A DNA stretch of 64,000 nucleotides from Methylocystis sp. IM3 (GTDB lineage: Bacteria; Pseudomonadota; Alphaproteobacteria; Rhizobiales; Beijerinckiaceae), in NCBI RefSeq assembly GCF_038070105.1, contig NZ_JBBPBZ010000002.1, positions 62,001 through 126,000 on the forward strand. The letters are read 5' to 3'. Positions within the stretch are counted from its first letter, which is position 1. Each line of letters opens with the position of its first letter. The position numbers and the translations under genes were made by a program. Shown here one piece after another: positions 1 through 8,630 of this stretch. The notes under the pieces are model-generated. The model did not search any database, was not told where the DNA came from, and was given only the letters and a program-made list of their open reading frames with translations.

Positions 1-164
1 TCGCCTTCCGAGAGACCGGCGTATTTCGCCGGATCGAGACGTGCGTCCATGCAGGTGAGAATCGCGAAGCGCCGCGCCGGCGGCAGCGCGAGATCCCCCT
101 TCGCGCCGAACCCCGAAACATAGGCCGCGTTGGCCGCCATGACCTCGTCGACGATCTTGCTCAT
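1..164 (-). CDS. beta-carbonic anhydrase, N-terminal part (runs off window)
   Basis: Only the first 54 residues are in the window. They contain the beta-carbonic anhydrase signature [11 protein letters not shown], in which Cys38 would be the first zinc ligand and Asp40-Arg42 the conserved dyad. The family interconverts CO2 and bicarbonate in the cytoplasm. The ATG at 164 is preceded by a strong GGAGGAAA ribosome binding site, which fixes the start. The rest of the zinc site (His and second Cys) lies outside, so activity cannot be judged. The gene is divergent from the hydrolase that begins near 391. Confidence 0.85.
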   Translation of the reverse strand, partial: MSKIVDEVMAANAAYVSGFGAKGDLALPPARRFAILTCMDARLDPAKYAGLSEG

Positions 165-309
165 TTTCGTTTCCTCCCCGAAAGCGCCGATTGATTCCTT
201 TTTCGCTTTCCAGGGGGCGAAGTCTCTGACGCTTCGAGACGCTTTTCAAGCAAGGTAAGAATATGCTTTTGGTGACAAAGTCGCTTGACCGGACGACGAT
301 AGAAATATC

Positions 310-338
310 GTGACGCGTCGCCTGCGCGTTACTATATA
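310..338 (+). promoter_or_regulatory. candidate sigma70-type promoter
   Basis: GTGACG (310-315) and TATATA (333-338) are separated by 17 bases in the gap between the divergent carbonic anhydrase and hydrolase genes. TATA-rich hexamers are rare in this GC-rich sequence. The element would drive the hydrolase and patatin genes. This is inferred from pattern and position only. Confidence 0.3.
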
Positions 339-390
339 ACATCGCTGCCGAAGGCGCATGGCCCTCATCCTCAACATGGTCTTTACAGGA

Positions 391-1275
391 ATGTCAGAGC
401 TACCCGATCTCTTCCCTGGTTTCGCCGCGCATTGGATCGACACGCAGGCGGGAAAAATCTTCGTGCGCGCTCACGGCGCCGGGCCGGCGCTCCTGCTGCT
501 GCACGGTTTCGGCGAGACCCATGTCGCCTGGCATAAAATCGCGCCGGCCCTCGCAGGGCGTTTTTCCGTCGTGGCGATGGATCTGCGCGGCTATGGCTGG
601 TCGGCGGCGCCCGACAGCGAGAAGGGCGACGCCTATACGAAGCGGGAAATGGCCGGCGACGCGGTGAAGGTCATGGAGGCGCTCGGGCATGTGCAATTCG
701 CGCTCGCGGGCCACGATCGCGGCGCGCGGGTCGGTTTTCGCCTGGGGCTCGACCATCCCGGCCGGCTGACGAAGCTGGCGCTTCTCAATATCGCGCCGGT
801 CGACGACGCCTTCGGCGCGGGGGATCTTCAGCGCATGGGGCGCGCGCGGCTTCTGTCCATGGAGGCTCCGCGCCCGGAGGAGCTCATCGCCCTCGATCCG
901 AAAGGCTTCCTCGACGACGCGCTGCAAAGCTCCACGAAGGAGAAGTCGCTCGACGCCTTCGGCGCGGCGGCGCTCGCCCATTACCGCGCCGCCTTCAACG
1001 AGCCCTCGCGCATCCACGCCTTTTGCGAGGATTACCGCGCCGGCGCCACGATCGACCGCGAGCTGACGCTCGCCGACAGGGCGGCGGGCAAGACGCTCGA
1101 CGTTCCGACTCTCGTCCTTTACGGCGAGACGAGCTTCCCCGCCGAGGGGCCGTCGCTTTCCGACGCCTGGCGCGAATGGGGCGGGTCCGTTGCGACTGAA
1201 AGCGTCGACAGCGGCCTCTACCTCATGGAAGAGGCGCCGGAGGCGACGCTCGCCGCGCTCGACCGCTTCCTCTGA
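391..1275 (+). CDS. alpha/beta hydrolase of the haloacetate dehalogenase type, probably degenerate
   Basis: The 294-residue protein looks like fluoroacetate/haloacetate dehalogenases: oxyanion-hole HGFGETH (38-44), DLRGYG (64-69) and nucleophile elbow AGHDRGARVGFR with Asp109 as the expected nucleophile and the Arg pair after it. Two key features are missing. The C-terminal catalytic histidine, usually in a GHF motif before the final helix, reads SGLYL (Leu276), and the cap lacks the HW pair that binds halide. A different or lost activity is therefore likely. The ATG at 391 (MSELPDLFPGF) fits relatives better than the in-frame ATG at 358, which would add 11 residues. The stop overlaps the next start (TGATG), so the two genes are translationally coupled. 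Confidence 0.8.
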   Translation: MSELPDLFPGFAAHWIDTQAGKIFVRAHGAGPALLLLHGFGETHVAWHKIAPALAGRFSVVAMDLRGYGWSAAPDSEKGDAYTKREMAGDAVKVMEALGHVQFALAGHDRGARVGFRLGLDHPGRLTKLALLNIAPVDDAFGAGDLQRMGRARLLSMEAPRPEELIALDPKGFLDDALQSSTKEKSLDAFGAAALAHYRAAFNEPSRIHAFCEDYRAGATIDRELTLADRAAGKTLDVPTLVLYGETSFPAEGPSLSDAWREWGGSVATESVDSGLYLMEEAPEATLAALDRFL

Positions 1276-2132
1276 TGCCGCAGCGCGGCGTCCTCGGCGG
1301 CCGCACCGTCGCCGTGGCGCTCGGCGGCGGCGGCGCACGCGGACTCGCCCATATCAGCGTGCTGCAGGCGCTCGACGACATGGGCGTGCGCCCGGTCGCG
1401 CTCGCCGGCGCCTCCATCGGGGCGATCATCGGCGCGGCCTATGCGGCGGGCTTCTCCGGCGAGGCGCTGCGCGAACACACGGAGGCGGTGCTCGCCAATC
1501 GCTTGAAGCTCGCGCGCCGTCTGCTCTACGCGCGCGCGCGCGGGCGCAAGCGGCTGTTCAAGGGCGTCGGCCATCCCTTTCTCATCGACGGCGAGAGATT
1601 TCTCGACGCCTTCTGGCCCGAGGGCGTGCCGGAGCGATTCGAGGATCTGCAAATACCGCTCACCGTCGTCGCGACGGATTTCCGGCGCCGCTGCGAGGTC
1701 GCCTTCACGAAGGGACTTCTGCGCCCCGCCATCGCCGGCTCCATGTCGGTTCCCGGCGTCGTGCGCGCGACGAAGACGGAGGCCGGCTATCTCGTCGACG
1801 GCGGCCTCGTCAATCCGCTCCCTTACGACCATCTCGCCGGCAAGGCGGACATCATCGTCGCGGTGAACGTCTCCGGCAACTTTGGCGCCGAAAGCGAGAC
1901 GCGCGCGCCGACGGCGTTTCAGACCATGATGGTCGCAACGCAGATTCTCACCAATTCGATCAGCGCGCGCATGATCGAGGACAATCCGCCGGACGTGCTG
2001 ATCGCGCCGGCGGTGCATCAGTATCTCGCGCTCGATCTCTTCAAGGCCGAACGCATCTTTTCGGCCGGCGACGCCTGCCGGGAGGCGCTGCGCGAGGGGC
2101 TCGCGCGGGCGGCGGCGAGGCTCGGGGCCTGA
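1275..2132 (+). CDS. patatin-like phospholipase (RssA/YchK type)
   Basis: The 285-residue protein carries the full patatin catalytic signature: oxyanion loop GGGGARG (17-23), lipase motif GASIG with nucleophile Ser47, and the dyad aspartate in DGG (Asp175). The size matches bacterial RssA-like proteins. These are Ser-Asp lipid acyl hydrolases acting on phospholipids or acyl esters; the substrate here is unknown. There is no signal peptide, so it should be cytoplasmic or peripheral to the membrane. Its start overlaps the stop of the upstream hydrolase gene, and it ends 17 bases before the convergent tadA. Confidence 0.9.
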   Translation: MPQRGVLGGRTVAVALGGGGARGLAHISVLQALDDMGVRPVALAGASIGAIIGAAYAAGFSGEALREHTEAVLANRLKLARRLLYARARGRKRLFKGVGHPFLIDGERFLDAFWPEGVPERFEDLQIPLTVVATDFRRRCEVAFTKGLLRPAIAGSMSVPGVVRATKTEAGYLVDGGLVNPLPYDHLAGKADIIVAVNVSGNFGAESETRAPTAFQTMMVATQILTNSISARMIEDNPPDVLIAPAVHQYLALDLFKAERIFSAGDACREALREGLARAAARLGA

Positions 2133-2149
2133 AAGGCGGGGACCGCCGC

Positions 2150-2596
2150 CTATCGTCTTTGCGCAAAGAACGCCCGCAGCATCGCCGCCGCTTCGCTCTC
2201 GCGCAGGCCGCCGTAGACTTCGGGGGCATGATGGCAGGTCGGCTGCGAGAAGAAGCGCGGCCCGTGCTCGACGGCGCCGCCCTTGGGGTCTTCCGCCGAA
2301 AAATAGAGCCGGCGGATGCGCGCGAAGGAGATCGCCGCCGCGCACATGGCGCAGGGTTCGAGCGTGACATAGAGGTCGCAGCCGACGAGCCGCTCGCTGC
2401 CGAGAATTCGGCAGGCATGGCGAATCGCCAGAACCTCGGCATGCGCCGTCGGGTCGCGATCGACGAGCGTGCGATTGCCGGCCGTGGCGATCACCTGGCC
2501 CGCGCGCAGGATCGCCGCGCCGACCGGCACCTCTCCCGCGCCGCCAGCGGCGCGCGCCGCGTCGAAAGCGGCGGCGAATGGGTCGATGCGCATCAT
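2150..2596 (-). CDS. tadA: tRNA-specific adenosine deaminase
   Basis: The protein has 148 residues with the cytidine/deoxycytidylate deaminase fold. The zinc-binding and catalytic motif HAE (His52, Glu54) is followed by PCAMC (Cys82, Cys85), the arrangement typical of TadA. TadA converts the wobble adenosine-34 of tRNA-Arg(ACG) to inosine and is normally essential. The length is slightly below the E. coli protein but normal for alphaproteobacteria. The gene is convergent with the patatin gene and divergent from the pseudouridine synthase gene. Confidence 0.95.
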   Translation of the reverse strand: MMRIDPFAAAFDAARAAGGAGEVPVGAAILRAGQVIATAGNRTLVDRDPTAHAEVLAIRHACRILGSERLVGCDLYVTLEPCAMCAAAISFARIRRLYFSAEDPKGGAVEHGPRFFSQPTCHHAPEVYGGLRESEAAAMLRAFFAQRR

Positions 2597-2659
2597 GCCG
2601 CCCGCGTCATTTTCCTGATCCGCGCTTCAAAGCCATCCGCCCGCCTGCTATCAGAGATC

Positions 2660-4726
2660 ATGGCCGACAAGAAATCCGACAAGCGCCCCCGCGCGCCCGA
2701 CGGCGATCGCCCCATGCGACGCCGCCCCTCCTCGAACGACGCCCCCGGCAGGAAAGCCGCCGGCGCGCCCTTCGGCAAGTCCAGAGCCGAAAAGCCCGGG
2801 CCGGCAAAGACGGCGAAGCCCGCCGGGAAGGGGAAAGACGCGGCTTCGCGCGGGGCGGGCAAGCGCGCGCGGCCGACGCCGGCGCCTGTCGAGAAGACCA
2901 GCGCCTTCGAGGGCGAGCGCATCGCCAAGGCGATGGCGCGCGCGGGCGTCTGCTCGCGCCGCGACGCGGAGGACTGGATTCGCGAGGGGCGCGTCGCGGT
3001 CAATGGAACGGTTCTGACCTCCCCCGCCGTCAATGTCGGAGAGGGCGACAGGATCGAGATCGACGGCGCGCCGATGCAGGCGCGCGAGCGCACGCGGCTC
3101 TTTCTCTTTCACAAGCCGCAGGGGCTCGTCACCACGGCGAGCGATCCGGAAGGTCGGCCGACGGTCTTCGCCTTTCTCGAAGAGCGTTTCCCCGATCTGC
3201 CGCGCCTCGTCAGCGTCGGCCGGCTCGACATCAATACGGAAGGGCTGCTGCTGCTCACGAATGACGGCGGCCTCGCGCGCACGCTGGAGCTTCCCGCCAC
3301 CGGCTGGACGCGGCGCTACCGGGTGCGCGTCCATGGCGACATCGATCAGGCGAGGCTCGACGCGCTGCGCGAGGGCGTGACGATCGAGGACGTGACCTAT
3401 GCGCCGATCGAGGCGCGGCTCGAGCGCGTGCAGGGCGCCAACGCCTGGATCGCGCTGGGCCTGACCGAGGGCAAAAATCGCGAAGTCAAGCGCGTGATGG
3501 AGCATCTCGGGCTCGACGTGACGCGCCTCATCCGCGTCTCCTACGGGCCGTTTCAGCTCGGGGACATCGCCGAGGGCGCGGCCGAGGAAGTCAAGCTCAA
3601 AGTGCTGCGCGACCAGCTCGGCAAGAGCCTCGCGGAGCTTGCGGGCGTCGATTTCGCGTCGCCCCTGCGCGAGACGACTCCGGCGGAGCAGCAGGAGCAG
3701 CGCGCGCGCATCGACAAGCGTGCGCGCAAACATGTCTCCGTGCTGCGCAAGCAGCGGGACGAACAGAGCGAAAAGGGGCCGCGCGCGCGCATCGAGCGCG
3801 GCGCCACGGCCGACCGCAAGGGCCGCGCCGTGGCGGTCGAGCGCGTAACGCCGACGCGGCGCCGGCCCGCGGCGGCGGAGGAGGCCCCGGCGTCGCGCAA
3901 CGCCAGGCGCTTCGACGCCATGCGCGGCGGGGGCGATCGTCCGCCCCGCCGCGATGCGGCCGAGGCGACGGAGCGGCCGCGCGGCCGGGCGCGTGAAGAG
4001 GGCGCCCGTTCGCAAACGTTCGAGCGGCGCGGCGAGGGCCGTCGCTTCGACGCCGAGCGCAGCGGCACGGACAGAGCCCCGCGCTCCCGCCCGCAGGGCG
4101 GCGAGGAACGCCGGTTCGAAAGCCGGCCGCCCCGGCGGGAGGCGCCGGAAGGTCGGGGAGCGCCGCGCGGCGCCTCCAGCGAGGGACGGGCGCCGCGCCG
4201 GCCGCGCGAAGAGGGCGCCCGTTCGCAAACGTTTGAGCGGCGCGGCGAAGGCCGTCGTTTCGACGCCGAGCGCAGCGGCGCGGACAGAGCCCCGCGCTCC
4301 CGCCCGCAGGGCGGCGAGGAACGCCGGTTCGAAAGCCGGCCGCCCCGGCGGGAGGCGCCGGAAGGTCGGGGAGCGCCGCGCGGCGCCCCCGGCGAGGGAC
4401 GCGCGCCGCGCCGGCCGCGCGAAGAGGGCGCCCGTTCGGAGGCGTTCGAGCGGCGCGGCGAAGGCCGTCGCTTCGATGCGGAGCGTCCTGACAGAGCCCC
4501 GCGCCCCCGATCGCGCGACGCCGGCGCGCCGGAAGGCGGGCGCCGCGACTCGCGCGGGGCGCCCCGGAGCGGCCCGCCGAAAGGACGCGGCGGCCCGGCG
4601 AGGGGCGCGCCAAAGGGATCGGGCGAGGGGTTTGGCAGGGGTCCAGGCAAAGGGCCCGGCAAAGGCCCTGGAAAAGGATCCGGGAAGGGGCCGCGCGGCG
4701 GTCCGCGCAAGCCGCGCGGGGCGTAG
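2660..4726 (+). CDS. rluB: RluB/RsuA-type pseudouridine synthase with a long repetitive C-terminal tail
   Basis: This 688-residue protein has a basic N-terminal extension (about 80 residues), an S4 RNA-binding domain (about 83-130), then the RsuA/RluB catalytic core with GRLDINTEGLLLLTNDG, whose Asp190 is the catalytic residue. The core ends near residue 340. RluB makes pseudouridine in 23S rRNA helix 90. The last 340 or so residues are low-complexity Arg/Gly/Glu/Ala/Pro sequence, including a 71-residue unit repeated 2.3 times and a final GPGKGPGKGPGKG run. E. coli RluB is about 290 residues, so more than half is extra disordered sequence, probably RNA-binding. The start at 2660 (MADKKSDKRP) fits the family; the open frame continues upstream only because stops are rare in this GC-rich DNA. 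It ends just before rsmD. Confidence 0.88.
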   Translation: MADKKSDKRPRAPDGDRPMRRRPSSNDAPGRKAAGAPFGKSRAEKPGPAKTAKPAGKGKDAASRGAGKRARPTPAPVEKTSAFEGERIAKAMARAGVCSRRDAEDWIREGRVAVNGTVLTSPAVNVGEGDRIEIDGAPMQARERTRLFLFHKPQGLVTTASDPEGRPTVFAFLEERFPDLPRLVSVGRLDINTEGLLLLTNDGGLARTLELPATGWTRRYRVRVHGDIDQARLDALREGVTIEDVTYAPIEARLERVQGANAWIALGLTEGKNREVKRVMEHLGLDVTRLIRVSYGPFQLGDIAEGAAEEVKLKVLRDQLGKSLAELAGVDFASPLRETTPAEQQEQRARIDKRARKHVSVLRKQRDEQSEKGPRARIERGATADRKGRAVAVERVTPTRRRPAAAEEAPASRNARRFDAMRGGGDRPPRRDAAEATERPRGRAREEGARSQTFERRGEGRRFDAERSGTDRAPRSRPQGGEERRFESRPPRREAPEGRGAPRGASSEGRAPRRPREEGARSQTFERRGEGRRFDAERSGADRAPRSRPQGGEERRFESRPPRREAPEGRGAPRGAPGEGRAPRRPREEGARSEAFERRGEGRRFDAERPDRAPRPRSRDAGAPEGGRRDSRGAPRSGPPKGRGGPARGAPKGSGEGFGRGPGKGPGKGPGKGSGKGPRGGPRKPRGA
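3995..4500 (+). repeat. in-frame 213-bp tandem repeat inside rluB (2.3 copies)
   Basis: Units begin at 3995, 4208 and 4421, each with GAAGAGGGCGCCCGTTCG, so the period is exactly 213 bases or 71 codons. Units one and two are nearly identical at the nucleotide level; the third stops matching after about 80 bases. The high identity suggests a recent duplication or homogenisation. It encodes residues 446-612 of the tail. Confidence 0.9.
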
Positions 4727-4729
4727 TCG

Positions 4730-5287
4730 ATGCGCATCGTCGGCGGCGCCCTGCGCGGGCGCGCGCTTGCCGCTCCGAAATCGCAGGCCATCCGCCCGAC
4801 CTCGGACCGGCTGCGGGAATCGGTCTTCGACATTCTGGCGCATCGCTTCGGCGATCCGGCGTCGGGCGCGGCCGTGATCGACCTCTTCGCCGGCACCGGC
4901 GCGCTGGGGTTCGAGGCTTTGTCGCGCGGCGCGGCCCGCGCGCTGTTCGTGGACGACGGCGCCGAGGCCCGCGCGCTTCTGCGCGCCAATATCGAGACGC
5001 TCGGTCTGGGCGGCGTCACCCGCATCTTCCGGCGGGACGCGACCAAGCTCGGCCTCGCGCCTCCGGGCGAAGTCTTTTCGCTCGCTTTTCTCGATCCGCC
5101 CTATGGCAGAGGCCTCGCCGGCCCGGCGCTCGCGGCGCTGGTGGAGGGCGGCTGGCTTGCGAAAGGCGCGCTCGTCGTCGTCGAGGAAGCGGCCGGGGCG
5201 GAGATCGCCCTGCCCCCGGCGCTGACGGCGGAAGAGGAGCGCCGTTACGGCGACACCCAGTTTCTCTTCGCGCGACATGGGGCCTGA
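4730..5287 (+). CDS. rsmD: 16S rRNA (guanine-966-N2)-methyltransferase
   Basis: The 185-residue protein starts MRIVGGALRGR and has RPTSDRLRESVFDIL, both typical of RsmD. The SAM-binding motif I is DLFAGTGALG and the catalytic motif DPPY is at 122-125, as expected for an N2-guanine or N6-adenine methyltransferase. RsmD methylates G966 of 16S rRNA in assembled 30S subunits. The start lies 3 bases after the pseudouridine synthase stop, so the two rRNA-modifying enzymes are almost certainly co-transcribed. The gene is convergent with mutS. Confidence 0.95.
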   Translation: MRIVGGALRGRALAAPKSQAIRPTSDRLRESVFDILAHRFGDPASGAAVIDLFAGTGALGFEALSRGAARALFVDDGAEARALLRANIETLGLGGVTRIFRRDATKLGLAPPGEVFSLAFLDPPYGRGLAGPALAALVEGGWLAKGALVVVEEAAGAEIALPPALTAEEERRYGDTQFLFARHGA

Positions 5288-5296
5288 TGGGGGAAA

Positions 5297-7960
5297 TCAG
5301 GCCTTCGATTTCAGCTCGTAAAGCGCCGCCAGCGCCTCGCGCGGGCTCATCTGGTCGGGGTCGATGGCGGCGAGCGCCTCGCGCAGCGCGTCCCTCGGGG
5401 GCGCGGCGTCCGCGGCGCGCTTGAAGAGCGGCAGGTCGTCGATCAGCGTCTCGACCGGCGCGCGCCGGTCGGCGGCTTCGAGTTCGGCGAGGATGTCGTG
5501 CGCCCGCGCCACCACGCTCGCGGGGAGCCCGGCGAGCTGCGCCACATGCACGCCATAGGACCGGTCGGCCGCCCCCTGCACGACCTCGTGCAGGAATACG
5601 ACCTCGCCCGCGTGATCCGTCACCTTCATGGTGAGATTGACGAGCCGCTTCATGCGTCTCGCAAGCTGAGTCAGCTCGTGGAAATGCGTGGCGAAGATCG
5701 CCCGCGACCGGTTGACCTCGTGCAGATGCTCGATCGTCGCCCAGGCGATGGAGAGCCCGTCGAAGGTCGCCGTGCCGCGTCCGATCTCGTCGAGGATGAC
5801 GAGCGAGCGCGGCGTGGCGCAATTGAGGATCGCGGCCGTCTCCACCATCTCCACCATGAAGGTCGAGCGCCCGCGCGCGAGATCGTCCGAGGCGCCGACG
5901 CGCGAGAAGAGGCGATCGACGACGCCGATGCGGGTGGCGGCGGCCGGCACATAGGAGCCGGCCTGCGCCAGAAGCGCGATCAGCGCGTTCTGGCGCAGAA
6001 AGGTGGATTTGCCGGCCATGTTCGGGCCGGTGACGACGGCGATGCGGCCGGCCTTCTCGCCGGAGAGATCGCAGTCGTTCGCCGCGAAGGCCCGGCCCTG
6101 CGCTTCGAGCGCCGCCTCGACCACGGGGTGGCGCCCGCCGACGATCTCGAAATCGAGCGAGCGATCGACATGGGGCCGCGTCCAGTTGCGCTTCTCCGCG
6201 ACCTCGGCGAGCGCGCTCGCCAGATCGAGCCGCGCGAAGGCCTGCGCGAGCGTCTGCAAGGGCTCCGCGCGCGCGAGCACCTCTTGCGCCAGCTGCTCGA
6301 AGATCGCGAGTTCGCGGGCGAGCGCTCGGTCCGCGGCGGAAGCGATCCGGCTTTGCAGCTCGACGAGTTCGCGCGTCGAGAAGCGCATGGCGTCGGCCAT
6401 GGTCTGGCGATGGGTGAAGGTCGCGTCGAAGGGCGGGCGCAGCAGCTTCTCGCCCTGCGCCGCCGGCGTCTCGAGAAAATAACCCAGGAAGTTGTTGTGC
6501 TTGATCTTGAGCCGCGTCCCCGTCTCCTCGGCGTATCGCGCCTGGAGCGAGGCGATGACGGTGCGGCTCTCGTCGCGCAGGCCGCGCGCCTCGTCGAGGT
6601 CCGCGTCATAGCCCGCGCGAATGAAATCGCCGTTGCGCTTGTCGGGCGGCGGGGCGTCGGACAGGCTCGCCATGATCTGCGAGGCGAGGGCGATGTCGGC
6701 CTTGTCGAGGACCTCCGCCTCGCGCGCGATCTCGGCGGGGGCCTCGGCGCCGGGGAACAGCGCGGCGATCTCCCGCGCCGCCGCGAGCGCGGCCCCGACG
6801 CTCGCGAGATCGCGCGGGCCGCCGCGTTGCAGCGAGAGGCGCGAGAGGGCGCGGGCGAGGTCCGGCGCACGGGAAAGCCGCGCGCGCAGCGCGGCGCGGC
6901 TCTCGGGCCGCTCCAGAAAGAAGCCGATGGCGTCCAGTCTTTCGCCGATCAGCACGGGATCGGTCGAGGGCGCGGCGAGGCGTTCGGCGAGGAGCCGCGC
7001 CCCGGCCGGGGTCACGCTCATGTCGACGACGGCGAGCAGCGCGCCCTCGCGCGCGCCGGAGAGCGTGCGCGCCACTTCGAGATTGGCGCGCGTCGCGGCG
7101 TCCATGTCGAGCGTCGCGCTGTCGCGCAGGCTCGCGGGCCGCGACAGCGCCGGGCGGCCGCCCTTCTGCGTGCGCTCCACATAGAGGATCGCCGTCGCCG
7201 CGGCGGCGAGCTCCGCCTCGCTCAGCGCGCCAAAGCCCTCGAGCGTCGAGACGCCGTAGAACGCCATGAGGCGGCGCGAGGCGTCGGCCACGTCCCGGCC
7301 GAGCGGCGCGACCGGCGCGGCGACGCTCGCAAAGGCGCCGGCCGCCGTCTCCTCGCGGCACAGGGCCTCGGCGGCGACGATCTCGCGCGGTTCGAGACGC
7401 GCGAGGACGGACGAAAGCTCCAGAGTCGCGCAGTCGCAAACGGTGAAGGCGCCCGTCGAAATGTCGAGGCTCGCGACGCCATAGCGCCAGGCGCCGTCCG
7501 CGCCGCGCGCGCGGGCCACCGCGGCGAAGGCGTTGGCGCGCGCGGGATCGAGCAGCGCCTCCTCAGTGATGGTGCCGGGCGTCACGAGACGCACCACGTC
7601 GCGGCGGACAACCGATTTCGCGCCGCGCTTTCGCGCCTCGGCGGGGTCTTCGATCTGCTCGCAGACGGCGACGCGATGGCCGAGCGCGATGAGCTTTTGC
7701 AGATAGTCGTTGGCGCGCTCGACCGGCACGCCGCACATGGGAATGTCTTCGCCCAGATGCTTGCCGCGCTTAGTGAGCATGATGCCGAGCGCGCGCGCCG
7801 CGACCTCGGCGTCGTCGAAGAACAATTCGTAGAAATCGCCCATGCGGTAGAAGAGCAGGCAGTCGCTGTTCGCCGCCTTGATCTCGATATATTGCGCGAT
7901 CATCGGCGTCGCGCGCACGGCCTCGCCGGCGCGTGTCTGATCCAGGGCTTTCTGCGTCAT
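5297..7960 (-). CDS. mutS: DNA mismatch repair protein MutS
   Basis: The full-length MutS has about 887 residues. Near the N terminus is the mismatch-recognition segment with [15 protein letters not shown] (the Phe-x-Glu motif that stacks on mismatched bases), then connector, lever/clamp and C-terminal ATPase domains. Walker A is [13 protein letters not shown], Walker B region is [15 protein letters not shown], and the invariant FATHFHELT follows. It recognises mismatches and recruits MutL. I start at ATG 7960 (MTQKALDQ), where similarity to relatives begins; an in-frame ATG at 8017 would add 19 residues without a clear ribosome binding site. No partner mut gene is adjacent. Confidence 0.96.
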   Translation of the reverse strand: MTQKALDQTRAGEAVRATPMIAQYIEIKAANSDCLLFYRMGDFYELFFDDAEVAARALGIMLTKRGKHLGEDIPMCGVPVERANDYLQKLIALGHRVAVCEQIEDPAEARKRGAKSVVRRDVVRLVTPGTITEEALLDPARANAFAAVARARGADGAWRYGVASLDISTGAFTVCDCATLELSSVLARLEPREIVAAEALCREETAAGAFASVAAPVAPLGRDVADASRRLMAFYGVSTLEGFGALSEAELAAAATAILYVERTQKGGRPALSRPASLRDSATLDMDAATRANLEVARTLSGAREGALLAVVDMSVTPAGARLLAERLAAPSTDPVLIGERLDAIGFFLERPESRAALRARLSRAPDLARALSRLSLQRGGPRDLASVGAALAAAREIAALFPGAEAPAEIAREAEVLDKADIALASQIMASLSDAPPPDKRNGDFIRAGYDADLDEARGLRDESRTVIASLQARYAEETGTRLKIKHNNFLGYFLETPAAQGEKLLRPPFDATFTHRQTMADAMRFSTRELVELQSRIASAADRALARELAIFEQLAQEVLARAEPLQTLAQAFARLDLASALAEVAEKRNWTRPHVDRSLDFEIVGGRHPVVEAALEAQGRAFAANDCDLSGEKAGRIAVVTGPNMAGKSTFLRQNALIALLAQAGSYVPAAATRIGVVDRLFSRVGASDDLARGRSTFMVEMVETAAILNCATPRSLVILDEIGRGTATFDGLSIAWATIEHLHEVNRSRAIFATHFHELTQLARRMKRLVNLTMKVTDHAGEVVFLHEVVQGAADRSYGVHVAQLAGLPASVVARAHDILAELEAADRRAPVETLIDDLPLFKRAADAAPPRDALREALAAIDPDQMSPREALAALYELKSKA

Positions 7961-8047
7961 GGCGCCATTCTGGTCACTGAAAATCGAACGGATGGTTCTC
8001 TCTCGGCCCTGCGCCATCCGCGGGGCGCCCGCGATTTTGCAGGCGAC

Positions 8048-8080
8048 AAAAGAGCCGCTTTCGAAAAAAAGCGGCTCTTT
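8048..8080 (-). terminator. intrinsic terminator after the DUF3303-type gene
   Basis: AAAGAGCCGCTTT (8049-8061) pairs with AAAGCGGCTCTTT (8068-8080) around a short A-rich loop. Read on the minus strand, the 13-bp stem is followed by TTTTG. It sits directly downstream of the gene ending at 8111 and upstream of mutS. Confidence 0.75.
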
Positions 8081-8110
8081 CTTACCGGCTCCCGCCGCGC
8101 GTTTCGAGGC

Positions 8111-8392
8111 CTAGTTTCTAAGACGCCCCATGACCTCGACGAGCTCGGCGTCCTCCACGACCGGAACGATGCTCATTTCGAACACGTCCAGCCATCTGGC
8201 CGCGAATTCGTTCAGGGCCGCGACGTCGTCGCTTTCGAGGAGCTCGAATCCCATGCTCATGTCGGCGCAATACCAGCGGCCGAGCAAAGTGACGCCCTTG
8301 GGAGGCTCGGCCCGGGTCTGCGCGAAGCGCGCCAGGGCCTTGTCGGCCGCGCCGTCCAAATTTCTCAGCGAGAATGTCTTGATGAATTTCAT
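8111..8392 (-). CDS. DUF3303-like small protein
   Basis: This 93-residue soluble protein begins MKFIKTFSL and has PPKGVTLLGRWYCADMS and FELLESDD, resembling DUF3303 proteins, small ferredoxin-like (dimeric alpha-beta barrel-type) proteins of unknown function. It ends in an acidic segment and MGRLRN. A GAGGGG ribosome binding site precedes the ATG. The gene appears monocistronic, with a strong terminator just behind it. The family call rests on remembered sequence resemblance, and no catalytic residues are evident. Confidence 0.7.
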   Translation of the reverse strand: MKFIKTFSLRNLDGAADKALARFAQTRAEPPKGVTLLGRWYCADMSMGFELLESDDVAALNEFAARWLDVFEMSIVPVVEDAELVEVMGRLRN

Positions 8393-8493
8393 GGGGATTC
8401 CCCTCGGGTCGCTCGTCCGCCCGCCGAAGGATGAGCGGAAGCCTGCGGCGGAAATTCGAAAAAACAGGAGCGGCGCGTCGACGAGGACGGCAA

Positions 8494-8516
8494 AAAGCCC
8501 CGGAAGTCGGGGCTTT
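8494..8516 (-). terminator. intrinsic terminator of the PhnA-like/mini-protein operon
   Basis: AAAGCCCCG (8494-8502) pairs with CGGGGCTTT (8508-8516) across a 5-base loop. On the minus strand the stem is followed by TTTTTG. It lies 25 bases after the stop of the 26-residue protein. Confidence 0.75.
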
Positions 8517-8540
8517 CGCTCGAAATTGCGCTGTGCGCGC

Positions 8541-8621
8541 CTAGCGCCAAAGCGCCAGGAGAATGATGATCGGGATCGGCACGCCGAGCAGCCAGAGCAG
8601 GATTGAACGACCCATTCCCAT
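8541..8621 (-). CDS. 26-residue single-pass membrane mini-protein
   Basis: The sequence is essentially one hydrophobic helix: a short Met-Gly-Met-Gly-Arg start, then about 20 residues including LLWLLGVPIPIII, ending LWR. A very strong Shine-Dalgarno (GGAGGAGGAA) is placed right before the ATG at 8621, and a terminator follows the stop, which together argue for real translation. It is the last gene of a three-gene operon after the PhnA-like protein. Short proteins of this look occur in many Rhizobiales but have no assigned function. Confidence 0.7.
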   Translation of the reverse strand: MGMGRSILLWLLGVPIPIIILLALWR

Positions 8622-8630
8622 TTCCTCCTC

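Noticed and set aside
3995..4500. CRISPR-like or mobile repeat
   Set aside because: The period is 213 bases, in frame and within a coding region; there are no spacers.
2651..5278. 875-residue minus-strand open frame
   Set aside because: Antisense to rluB and rsmD; it mirrors the repetitive tail of rluB and has no motif of its own.
7961..8017. MutS start at 8017
   Set aside because: The extra 19 residues ([19 protein letters not shown]) are unlike other MutS proteins and lack a clear ribosome binding site; the ATG at 7960 fits.
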